64,000 nucleotides of DNA, from positions 992,001 through 1,056,000 of the forward strand of contig OZ020493.1 in NCBI GenBank assembly GCA_963971405.1. Reading direction: 5' to 3'. Both the position numbers and the translations under genes were made by a program. Positions within the stretch are counted from its first letter, which is position 1. Each line of letters starts with the position of its first letter. This document shows, one piece after another, positions 32,768-41,579 of the stretch. The notes under the pieces were generated by a model that was given only the letters and a program-made list of their open reading frames with translations, was not told the DNA's origin and ran no database searches. Source of the DNA: Psococerastis gibbosa (Eukaryota > Arthropoda > Insecta > Psocodea > Psocidae).

Positions 32768-33112
32768 GGGGATGACAGTTATATGAATCGTCAAGCCCAA
32801 AACGACGAGTTACTAAAGAAGAGCAAAACAGCCGAGGAGAACGAAGCCAACGAGGAGATCGATGGGGCCGTTCAGGAGAGCGATGGAGCAGAGGAGAATT
32901 CGTCTGAGGAGTGCGAAGATGACGAGGGAGGTGATGAGATGGGTAACTACGAAGTTGAACTGATTGTCGATGCTCGCCCCTTGACAAATGGAGGACGGGA
33001 ATTTCTTGTGCGTTGGAAGGGTTTCACCGAAGCGGAGGACAGTTGGGAGCCCGAATGCAATCTCAACTGTCCTGAATTATTGACCGAATATGAGGAAAAT
33101 TTGAAGAAAGAG
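32768..33112 (+). CDS. Chromodomain exon (115 codons, phase 0-0)
   Basis: Bounded by TTTATCAG and GTAAGTCTTG. The exon reads GDDSYMNRQAQ, then a Glu/Asp-rich leader, then the chromodomain NYEVELIVDARPLTNGG, REFLVRWKGFTEAEDSW and EPECNLNCPELL, ending EENLKKE. HP1-type fold: the aromatic cage (Tyr of NYEVE, Trp and Phe of RWKGF) is complete, so methyl-lysine binding is plausible. Length is a multiple of three and both ends are phase 0, so the exon can be included, skipped or repeated without frame change. The same frame also reads through the donor for 22 more codons to TGA. Next unit follows 726 bp downstream. An alternative view is that each unit is a separate single-exon gene or a dispersed repeat. 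Confidence 0.75.
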
Positions 33113-33493
33113 GTAAGTCTTGTGGTACGACATGGTTCACCAGTCATGAGCGGGAATAGTCGCTATTTTGTTAATTTCTGATCCTCAAAATCCATTCTGC
33201 AACAATGGAAAACTATTTAACCACTTGCACTGGTTCTCGTCTGACTCACATCAGTGATGCACCAACGAATAGTTTCCAGGAAGGAGCAAGTTACCATAAA
33301 CTATACTGAAGAATTTTACAAAATGGAAATTTTTTAATATTCCTGAATAAAATATTGGCGTTTTCCGCATTTTATTTTGCTTATTAAGAATAATAATAAA
33401 AAAAAGCAAAGTAATGTTTCATCTTTTAAACTTTTAAGTGTAATTTAGTTTAATTATTATAAGCATTAATGATCATTATTTTATTTTTATCAG

Positions 33494-33838
33494 GGGAATG
33501 ACGGCAATAAGAATTGTCATGCCCAAACAGATGAGTTCCTAAAAAAGACAGCATCAGCCGAGGAGGCCGAAGCATCAGAGAAGAAAATTTCTGCCGAGGA
33601 GAACGATGCAACTGAGGAAGACTCGTCTGAGGAGAGCGAAGACGAAGAGGAAGGGGGCGATAGAAAGGTTAACTACGAAGTGGAACTGATTGTCCATGCT
33701 CGACCCCTGTCAAATGGTGGACGGGAATTTCTTGTGCGCTGGAAGGGATTCACCGAAGCTGAGGACAGTTGGGAGCCCGAAGGCAATCTCAATTGTCCTG
33801 AATTATTGACCGAATATGAGGAAAATTTGAAGAGAGAG
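33494..33838 (+). CDS. Chromodomain exon, tandem partner (115 codons, phase 0-0)
   Basis: Same architecture as the unit 726 bp upstream: acceptor TTTTTATCAG, GNDGNKNCHAQ start, a longer acidic leader in which EEAEASEKK is distinctive, then YEVELIVHARPLSNGG, REFLVRWKGF and WEPEGNLNC, donor GTAAGTC. Equal exon length (345 bp) but clearly different leader sequence, so it is not a very recent duplicate. Cage residues intact. Confidence 0.75.
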
Positions 33839-33939
33839 GTAAGTCTAGTGGTACGACTTGATTTACCAATCATGAGTGGGAAAAGTCGTTATTTTGTTAA
33901 TTTCTGATCCTCACTCTCCATTCTGCAACAAAGGAAAAC

Positions 33940-34922
33940 TATTAAGACCGAACCGGAGGCTTGAGACCTTGACCGTTGAGCGAGTTGGGAGTTCCAATTG
34001 TGTCCGCCAGGTAGTGTTAGTGGGTGAGTTAAATGTTGATGGTGTAGGAAGGGGATTCCCCTGACCGACATTATCGCTTCCTTCGATTCCACTCTCCAAA
34101 ATCTTTCTGCTGCTTGATGGAATCACACCATCCGTCCATATCCAATTATTATGTGGAATTTTTAGATGGGGTAAAAAATTTCATGACTAATAGTCCAAGA
34201 ACGTTAGATCAATTATTGACTAAACCTCGGAATGAGAGATAACAAGCTATAAACTTTCATGGATCTTTATTTAGGTGCCCTAAAACTTCTCACGCGTCCG
34301 CGTCTACATATTTTGCGAGGTCAAATATCGAAAAATCCGCAGTTTTCGCATTTATTGCAAATATATCTCGTTTCCGATGGGTTTTATGCTATTTTTAATC
34401 CTATAAAAGTTTTAGACATTTTAATTTGCTACACTGGTTGCTTCAAGAATGTTTTTATATCTTGAACCATTTTCGAGATAGAGGACAGAGCGCTTGCAAT
34501 GTATCTTGAGTATCATTCGAGTTCAACCGTAGTCCCGGTCAGAAACACGCCGTATAAAGTTTATAAATCATATCTAAATATATATTTCTTAATAATTTGC
34601 ATTTTTAATATTTATTACGTTTATTTAATATATTTATTTAATTTGTATTTGTTTACTTAATATATTTTCAATAATTCATCATCTAACTATTTAACAATAG
34701 GCTTACTTATACCTTATACTCCGATATTCGTGTAATTTTACAGTTGTTAATGGTTATACTTCTATTATTTTTTTATTCTAAACTTACTTCCTAATCAATT
34801 AACACAAAATAAACAATTGTTTATTTATTATTATTATTTTATTAAGTTTCGGTTGAAGTCAACCGTATTCCCAATTAAAAACACGCTATATAAAGTTATT
34901 AAAATTATTGTTAAATACATAC
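33940..34922. other. Non-coding stretch before the BEL/Pao element
   Basis: The chromodomain unit's conserved flank ends near 33942. Two diverged direct copies of a ~40-bp motif (CAACCGTAGTCCCGGTCAGA at about 34513 and CAACCGTATTCCCAATTAAA at about 34860, each followed by AACACGC and TATAAAGTT) lie in this AT-rich DNA. No gene. Confidence 0.5.
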
Positions 34923-35017
34923 TGTACAAAATATTATGTTATAAACTTCTAAGTATGAATTGCGCACCATTCAGATAGTAGCAGAAGGTTATGAAGAATC
35001 GCGCATGCTCACACACA
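34923..35017 (+). repeat. Left terminal direct repeat of the BEL/Pao element
   Basis: 95 bp, same length as 39346-39440 and nearly identical, ending ACACACA. Confidence 0.8.
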
Positions 35018-35139
35018 GTCCATTTTTCGAAGAGACAGATGGTAACGTCATGTTTCTCCATTTCAAACTTTTTCATATTTCATGGTCCAATCGAGCCAAA
35101 TATTAAGTAAAGTGCGTTATATAGCCTACCATAATTACA

Positions 35140-36102
35140 ATGGCAGATACGGATGTATTTCAAGCATTGGTTGCCCAGAAAGACTCACTTTTTGATGAGC
35201 TAACGGACATATGTGACGACACGAAAAGTTCAAGTTTCAACAAATTCAAAGCGCAAAGTGCTTTAAGAAGACTGGACCAAATTGAAGCTAGCTTCAGAAG
35301 GCTGCAAAGGGAAATATTTCAGTTCAATGTACATGGGGATAAGGAATATCTGGTAAGCATTACGGACTTCAAGACTTTCCATGCCATAATTGACAACATT
35401 GGTCAAAAATGTTACAAGACGCTCGACAGCGGTAAGTCAAACTTGCAAATTCAGGTACCAACAAACATACAGAAGGCGAATATAGGAATTTTCGATGGGA
35501 AAGTAGAGCAATTCAACGAATTTATTGAACTATACAACGAGATAATACACAAGTCAAGTCACAAGTCAGACATCGAGAAATTCACATACTTAAAATCGTT
35601 GGTTAGAAAAGAGCCGCTGGCATTAATCTCTGAGTACGAAATCAGCAGTGCTAATTACAAGTTAGCATACCAAGCGCTATGTGTCCGATACGCTAATAGC
35701 CGTAGGCTTGGCAATTACTATGTCAATCTAATCAATAAACAGGCAGCAGCTGTCAACAAAGATGTAGTAAAGTTTTTGGAGCTAGTTCGCGCAGGAGCTG
35801 CAGGGCTTAATAATTTAAAGGCTGATGACCTTGGAGACTATTTAATGTTCGAAATGGAGTTCAACGGCTCTAGCTTGCCTACTTTAAAGGAGTTAATACG
35901 ACATTTACAGAGGCTTGCGCGAATAGAAGAGATTAAGACAGACATTCCGACCACTCCAATTCCTAATAAGGAGAAAGAGGTAAAACCGAAGCATACTTTC
36001 GTAACAAAGGCTTCTTGTAAAAACAGTGTGTTTACTGCCACCAACGGGATTCAATTTACGCATGTTCTGCATTCAGAGATTTATCCTCACAAGATAAGTT
36101 AA
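35140..36102 (+). pseudogene. BEL/Pao Gag (DUF1759-type), frameshifted at the zinc knuckle
   Basis: The 320-codon frame begins MADTDVFQAL. It contains the helical DUF1759-like region (IPT-like QVPTNIQKANIGIFDG, FNEFIELYNEIIH, FTYLKSLVRKEPLALI, YANSRRLGNYYV, LPTLKELIRHL), the usual Gag core of BEL/Pao elements that assembles particles. The frame is lost near 36020, just where the Cys-rich knuckle should start. The knuckle sequence continues in another frame, which also contains a TAA near 36140 before joining the Pol frame. Confidence 0.8.
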
Positions 36103-36176
36103 AAGCGATTCGAGCTGCGAAAGCTTGTATTAATTGTTTATAATGTCATGCAAATTCTGATTCCGGACAGAATTGC

Positions 36177-37928
36177 GTGTCTAGTTACATATGTAGACAA
36201 TGTTCGGGTTTCCATCATACTTGGATCCATGACGCAGTCTCCAAGAGTTCTGCAACAGAGGATGGTGCGAAGGTGATGGCTTGCTCCGACGCAAAGACTA
36301 GCAAGTATGTGCTTCTCGGGACGGTGACCGCCCAGCTTCGAGACATTTTCGGGAAGTATCACGTTGCCAGAGGTATTCTCGATCCCGCATCAGAATGCAA
36401 TCTGATTAGCCTCGAGCTTTGCGAAAAGCTTGGTCTGAAACGTAGGCCAGATCTTCACGGTCCGACTGGCGTCGGTGATGTAAGTACAGTCACGCTAGGT
36501 CAAACCGATGTCACGCTACGATTTACAGTAGATTACGACGTGAAATATAGATGTACAGCTTCCATACTCCAGAAAGTGTGCAGCGAGCTGCCTTCTATAC
36601 AAATTTCAGCGGAAGTAGCCGAAAAGTTTAGAGAAATCCAATTGGCTGATCCTACTTTCTGCAAGAAAGGGCCGATTGATTTTTTACTCGGAGTGCAAGC
36701 CTACTCTGAGCTGCTCGACTTTACACAGCCTAACCATATGCAAGGCACTCCCATGGCGTGCAAAACCAAGTTAGGCTGGATTATTTTGGGAACAGTCCCA
36801 GCGAGTGTTGCCACGGAATCCTCTCGTACTCAGGTTTCGCTGCTGGTTCAAAACCCAGCAGTCGAAGACGCCTTATCTAGGTTCTTCGAAGTAAAGGAAA
36901 TCTATGAGCATCCTAGTCCTCTTAGTCCCGAGGAACAACTGTGTCTACATACTTTTCAAAGTAGAAAGTCTAGAGACGCGGTAACTGGACGTTACACTGT
37001 GCCAATGCATCTTAAGCGAGGCCATGACAAAGCTTCTTTGTTCAATCGTACGTCAACTATTCACAGCTATTACAATCTGGAAAAGAGATTAGCACGTAAC
37101 CCTACGCTACATACGGCCTATCATGCATTCATGAATGAGTGTTGTTCTCTTGAACATTTGAGGCCGATGAATAGTGATAAGCATCCTGCTGATTACTTGT
37201 TACCACAACTCTGCGTCCAGAAAGACACCTCTTCAACAACGAAAGTAAGGGTGGTTTTCAATGCGTCTCACAAAGGTACCACTAATTTATGTCTCAACGA
37301 TATTATTATGGCCGGACCAAAGATGCAGCCTCCACTCACCGTAATTCTGCTGAACTTTCGAGTGCCAGAAGTGGCGCTAATAGCCGATTGCAAAATGCTG
37401 TACAGACAGATACTGTATGAAAAGGATGAATGCCAGCACGTTCATACGTTACACAGAAAACGTCCCGACGAGCCACTCCAAGAGATGGTACACATGAGGG
37501 TCGTGTGTGGAATCAAGAGCAGTAGTTTTCTAGCTCAGGCATGCCTGGTGGATCTCGCCGACACAGACGGTAAGGATTTCCCGCTGGCAGCCGCGGCGCT
37601 GAAAGAGCAAACTCTCATGGATGACGTAATCAGTGGAGCTACAAGCATCGCTCAGGCCAAAGTGCTGCGAAGTCAGCTCATCAATCTGCTTGCCAGAGGG
37701 AGCTTTGAGCTCCGAAAGTGGGCGTCGAGCCATCCAGAGGTAATAGCGGACGTGTCAGCAGCTGACCGTGAGAAACCGCTATGCTTTGACTCAGGAGATC
37801 CGGTAATCAAGATTCTCGGACTCCTATGGGTACCACAATCCGATTCATTTTGTTTTAAAGTTCAAAACTTTGTCGAAAAGGCTACTAAACGTACGATTCT
37901 AGGTTATAGGTATCGCCCGAATATTTGA
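36177..37928 (+). pseudogene. BEL/Pao Pol: protease and reverse transcriptase
   Basis: The 583-codon frame starts inside the zinc knuckle (YICRQCSGFHHTWIHD). The aspartic protease region shows ILDPASECNLIS where the family normally has Asp-Ser/Thr-Gly, so the catalytic triplet is altered to Asp-Pro-Ala. Then come the DFLLGVQAYSELL and KLGWIILG blocks and the RT core with TKVRVVFNAS, ADCKMLYRQI (first Asp) and LMDDVISGA (normally YVDD). The altered protease, and Cys-Lys replacing the usual Ile-Glu before MYRQI, suggest decay. Ends at a TGA at 37926, after which the frame shifts. Confidence 0.8.
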
Positions 37929-37932
37929 TCCT

Positions 37933-38598
37933 TTGGGGTTTCTCGGACCTTGTGCGTTTTACGCCAAGCGCATTATTCAGCAGCTCTGGGTTCAAAACCT
38001 GGACTTGGACGAGGAACTGGGACCAGATATGCAGCAGAAGTGGAACCCATTTCTCGACTCAATTCAGTGCCTGGCGCCGATCAAGATTCCCAGATGGTTG
38101 CACGTCAGTGATGCAAATTTATCTATAGCTGGTTATTGTGATGGATCTAGTTACGGCTATGCTGCATGTATTTATGCTATAGTAGCTCGGGGTAACCAAA
38201 CAACGAGTCATCTTTTGATGTCAAAATCAAGGTTAGCACCATTGAAGAACGTTCAGAGTATACCACGTATAGAATTGCTGGGACTGCATTTGCTGTGTCA
38301 GCTACTGGACCATGTTCTTCAAGCCATGCCAGCGTTCTCCAGTAACCCTCCAGTGCTGTTTACAGACAGTCAAGATGTCTTGGCCTGGATAAAAACTGTA
38401 CCAAGTGCGCTAAACGTTTTCGTTGCTAATCGATGTGTATACATACAGAACATTTCGAGAAAATATTCTGCTGAGTATAGACATGTGTGTTCGGAACTGA
38501 ATGCTGCTGATCCATGTTCCAGAGGGCTTGTTCCACAACAGCTCATTCACCATCCCCTATGGTGGGCGGGACCACAAAATTACGTGGGTGCTGATTGA
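37933..38598 (+). pseudogene. BEL/Pao RT connection and RNase H
   Basis: Continues Pol in another frame (FDPLGFL-like start GFLGPCAFYAKRIIQQLW). RNase H acidic residues are visible in YCDGSSYGYAA, RIELLG and LFTDSQDVLAW. Ends near WWAGPQNYVGAD, the junction to the integrase, whose zinc-binding and catalytic core are missing: only about 180 bp separate this frame from the C-terminal integrase part. Confidence 0.75.
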
Positions 38599-38639
38599 TA
38601 TTTACGAGAGTGTTCGGGTTTTTTGCGGCAAAACCAACA

Positions 38640-39270
38640 GAAAATACACACGGCTGCAGGAGCATTGTCCATTCATTGGCATTTTACTCCGGCGCCTTTG
38701 GCTCCACATTTTAATGGGTTGGCGGAATCCGGAGTCAAATCTGCAAAGAGGCTTATCTATTGACAGCTACTTAATCAAATCTTGACGTTCGAAGCTTTTA
38801 CCACGTTTCTCACACGTGTAGAAGCAGTGTTGAACAGTCGTCCGTTAGCTTTTAATGCCGCATCCCCCATAGACAATGTTGTTGTGCTGACAGCGGGACA
38901 CTTGCTCATTGGGAGGCCGCTGATCGCCCCGCCTCAAGCCGAAGGAGTGGCTACTTCATCTATTAGTCAACAGTGGGAGAGGGTTCAATTGCTGACGAAG
39001 ACATTTTGGCGTCGTTGGGCATCAGAATATTTAAACACTCAAATCCAGCGAGGCCGTTGGACTCAACTCACATCAGCGCCGAAGATCGGACAGTTAGTGT
39101 ATATAACTGATCTTTCTACTTCTTGTTTGTCCTATCCAATAGGACGAGTGATCGAACTGTTAAGTGGTCGCGACGGTGTCGTGCGCGTTTGCGTCGTTAA
39201 GACATCGGGTGGACTATATACTCGGGCAGTGCATAGGTTGGTTGCTCTGCCTACAGAGCTAGACGCGTAG
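38640..39270 (+). pseudogene. BEL/Pao integrase C terminus and DUF5641-like tail
   Basis: A frame reading HFNGLAESGVKSAKRL (the integrase third acidic motif region) is cut by TAG near 38760. The frame then moves to 38782-39270 with TFLTRVEAVLNSRPL, ISQQWERVQLLTKTFWRRW and YLNTQIQRGRW, and a final small beta-rich domain (VYITD, GRVIELLSGRDGVVR) matching DUF5641 of BEL/Pao elements. Most of the catalytic core is deleted, so the element cannot integrate on its own. Confidence 0.8.
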
Positions 39271-39345
39271 AGACTATACCGCGTCAACAGACATTTATTT
39301 ATTGGGTTATTTTCCCGCCTCTACGTGCAGGAAAATGGTGGGTGG

Positions 39346-39440
39346 TGTACAAAATATTATGTTATAAACTTCTAAGATTGAATTGCGCGCCATTCAGATA
39401 GTAGCAGAAGGTTATGAAGAATCGCGCATGCTCACACACA
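39346..39440 (+). repeat. Right terminal direct repeat of the BEL/Pao element
   Basis: 95 bp, starting TGTACAAAATATT right after the purine-rich tract. Pairs with 34923-35017. Confidence 0.8.
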
Positions 39441-39654
39441 ATTTTCTATGGTAAAATTTCATTTCGGATATCTTGGGGGGGGGGGGGGGGTGATCAACTG
39501 TCGCCACTGGAGGTGAGGTAATTTATATATGTAATATAAATATCATTAAAACTCCATTCTATCCAGTGTACGCTGTAACCGTTTGGGCAAGGGGGGTCCG
39601 GACCCCTGCACCCCCTCTGGCAACGGCTTAGAATGTCCCCTATCCCAAAGCACT

Positions 39655-39870
39655 AAATTAATTGCATGCATTTTCTAGATTGGGCAGACCAGGACACTAC
39701 CACACTGTAATAATGCCACAATGCATTTCAGTGTGAATTTTCTATAGTTTTTCAAAAAATAATTTTTTGCACAAAACCAAACACATTTTTGGGAAGCAAC
39801 CTTTCCGGTTTTGTTACTCAATTTTACACCTAAAACATGCCTGAAGGGAGAAGTCATCGTTAGAAGTCAG
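39655..39870 (-). repeat. R1 repeat fragment, minus strand
   Basis: Contains the inverted GTTACTCAATTTTACACC and CATGCCTGAAGG blocks and the AATAATTTTTTGCACAAAAC block of R1. Only the middle of the repeat is present. Confidence 0.7.
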
Positions 39871-39950
39871 GGTTAAAATTTGACATTTTTAGAAAAATAT
39901 ACCCACCCAAAGTTTCCAATTTTTGGTAGGAGGCTTAAGGCGAAAATGTA

Positions 39951-40163
39951 ATGTCGCGGACAGCTTTGTTTGAGTGGCACGAAAGATTTAGTGATGACCG
40001 GGAAGGGGTTATGGACAATGCGCGTCCTGGATGACGAATCTCAATTAGAACAAACGAAATGGCGTCGAAGATTAATGAAATTGTGCGGAAAGATCGACGT
40101 CTTTCAACATGAATGATAGCTGAAATGGTTAACAGTATTATAGAAACGGTGCGACCAATTTGA
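39951..40163 (+). pseudogene. mariner transposase N-terminal relic
   Basis: From the ATG the frame reads ALFEWHERFSDDREGVMDN, then ARPG, TGA, then MASKINEIVRKDRRLST, TGA, MIAEMVN and ETVRPI. This order (FEWHxRF, GR-x-V-x-D-x-RxG, V-x-x-RRLT, MIAE, ETVR) is the paired helix-turn-helix DNA-binding part of mariner transposases. Two in-frame TGA codons and the absence of the DDD catalytic domain show a dead 5' fragment. Confidence 0.8.
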
Positions 40164-40176
40164 ACATGACATGACG

Positions 40177-40482
40177 TCATAGACGTGCTTGCTGTTTTTT
40201 GTTAGTGTACTCCATACACTTAATAGTAAACTCAGCGGAGCCAATGTGAATTATATGGCCGGGATAAACGACATCATTATATTCCACTGCAACCCAGGTG
40301 CCTTCCTCAAGATCTTCGGGTCGGATTGGACTTGGTGGGCATAGGCCTACTTCTTCAGCTAATTGAGACAATTGAGACCCCTTCACGGCTTCACGTATGG
40401 CAGCAAGTGCGACTTCCATTGCCAACTCATCCCAGGAATGTTGGCTGGTTTTTCTGACGTATTTATATGTACCATTCTTACC
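40177..40482 (-). CDS. Pipsqueak-type HTH protein with C-terminal SH3-like segment
   Basis: On the minus strand an acceptor-like CTTGTTTTTAG precedes TYKYVRKTSQHSWDELAME, AAIREAVKGSQLSQLAEEVG, a pipsqueak HTH pattern (RKT-x-WDE-AM-AI-x-G-x-AA). It is followed by PEDLEEGTWVAVEYNDVV and YPGHIIHIG, a small beta-rich domain that in fish and Hydra proteins often ends pogo/CENP-B-like transposase relatives. The catalytic domain normally between these is absent here, so this may be an internally deleted pogo-type protein or a small host protein. An upstream ATG exon may lie near 40810-40860. Iterated TTTGCCCGC motifs upstream support transposon origin. Confidence 0.5.
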   Translation of the reverse strand, partial: GKNGTYKYVRKTSQHSWDELAMEVALAAIREAVKGSQLSQLAEEVGLCPPSPIRPEDLEEGTWVAVEYNDVVYPGHIIHIGSAEFTIKCMEYTNKKQQARL

Positions 40483-40504
40483 TAAAAACAAGAAATTTTG
40501 AAGA

Positions 40505-40966
40505 TAAATTACACGATTCCACTTTGCCCGCATTTGTATGCATGTAATGAAAATTTACATTTCACTTTGCCCGCATGCTTATATTCCCCTTTGCCCGCAA
40601 CATCATCGATGTAAACAAAACATCCTCACTTCCCTCTCACATTAAATAGCTCAATGAAATCAACTTTATATGATGTTAAAAAATCCTAGCAACCCGGGGG
40701 AAAAAATAGGAAAAGCTGGTCCAGTAATTAAATTTTGTAAGTCTTATGTTTGTTTACCAAAATAATACAATATTTATAGAAAAAAAAAAAAACGGTAACT
40801 TACCATATAATCAGTAGACGGTGGCCATGATACCACCAAGTGATGCAATGGTAGCAGGCGACCATTTTGGAGTCACTAGAGTGCTAGTGCGCCAAAACTT
40901 TCTGAATTTAAATTTAAATTCCACATTGTCCGACTATTCCACTTTGCCCACTTCTCCCCTAATCAC
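40505..40966. repeat. Iterated CTTTGCCCGC motifs flanking the psq-HTH ORF
   Basis: CCACTTTGCCCGCAT occurs near 40519, and TCACTTTGCCCGCATG, CCCTTTGCCCGCAAC and TCCACTTTGCCCACTT near 40562, 40588 and 40940. The last ends in CCCCTAAT and may be the outer end of the element. Short motifs repeated near an end are typical of transposase binding sites. A single GACTTTGCCCGCAA occurs near 6838. Confidence 0.55.
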
Positions 40967-41378
40967 TTGTAATTGCAAAAAGTAAAATATGACCATTCAA
41001 TGTTTACTCTAGACACGATGGTAACATTTAAGGGCACTATATACAGCCCTAATAATCAATGGGCTACTATTTATTTACCTCGAAGAGCCATTTTTCTGAT
41101 TGGTGGAGACTTATCCCGAATACATGGCCAACTAGACCATTGTTTTCTATGTTCGCACGCAAAACGGTTTGTCCCTCTGCCGTACGTATTAAAAGTAAAA
41201 ACTACTTTTGTACCCAAACTAGCAGCAAAATATTGAATAATTGAACATTATCAATCTAAAATGTACTATGAATGTCGTTGTGGCATTACCTACAATAAAG
41301 ATATTGACAAAGACCTAGGCATTATTATGTACAATATTAAGCCTGTGTGTTTAAAAAGTTTTGTTAACAAGAAATGTC
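40967..41378. other. Non-coding stretch
   Basis: An 87-codon plus-strand frame (40973-41236) has no recognised domain; I would not call a gene. Confidence 0.4.
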
Positions 41379-41453
41379 CGTGAATGCCTCGCATTTCACA
41401 AGCTAAATATACTTGCGGGCTGTTGACGCAGGTACCTTCCCCTAAAATCCCTT
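41379..41453 (+). repeat. Left copy of a ~75-bp direct repeat (possible LTR remnant)
   Basis: TGTCCGTGAATGCCTCGCAT through GCAGGTACCTTCCCCTAAAATC recurs at about 45188-45262, the two copies bracketing the second BEL/Pao relic. Confidence 0.6.
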
Positions 41454-41579
41454 GAAAGCCACAATTCCGACATGTGGTATGCAGGTTTTTGACAGCTTAG
41501 TCAACAGTAGCGCGTCTTGGACACCTACCGCTAAATTCCATTACCTTATACGCAGCTTAGGACAGCCTTAATCAGTGAG

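Larger units (their letters stand above)
34923..39440 (+). mobile_element. BEL/Pao LTR retrotransposon, decayed
   Basis: Bounded by 95-bp direct repeats starting TGTACAAAATATTATG and ending GCTCACACACA (34923-35017 and 39346-39440), TG...CA ends, with only a few differences. A purine-rich tract GGAAAATGGTGGGTGG directly precedes the right repeat. Order of domains: Gag (DUF1759 type), zinc knuckle, protease, RT, RNase H, integrase C terminus and DUF5641-like tail, as in BEL/Pao. No target duplication is visible at the repeat edges, and 95 bp is short for BEL LTRs, so the repeats may be truncated. Confidence 0.85.

Noticed and set aside
32727..32987. Arg/Ser/Pro-rich antisense frames opposite the chromodomain exons (also 61256-61549, 16108-16350)
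   Set aside because: They are shadows of the Glu/Ser-rich leader read backwards; frame and composition are explained by the plus-strand exon.
40973..41236. 87-codon plus-strand frame as a gene
   Set aside because: No domain, no splice context and a second overlapping frame of similar length; not supported.
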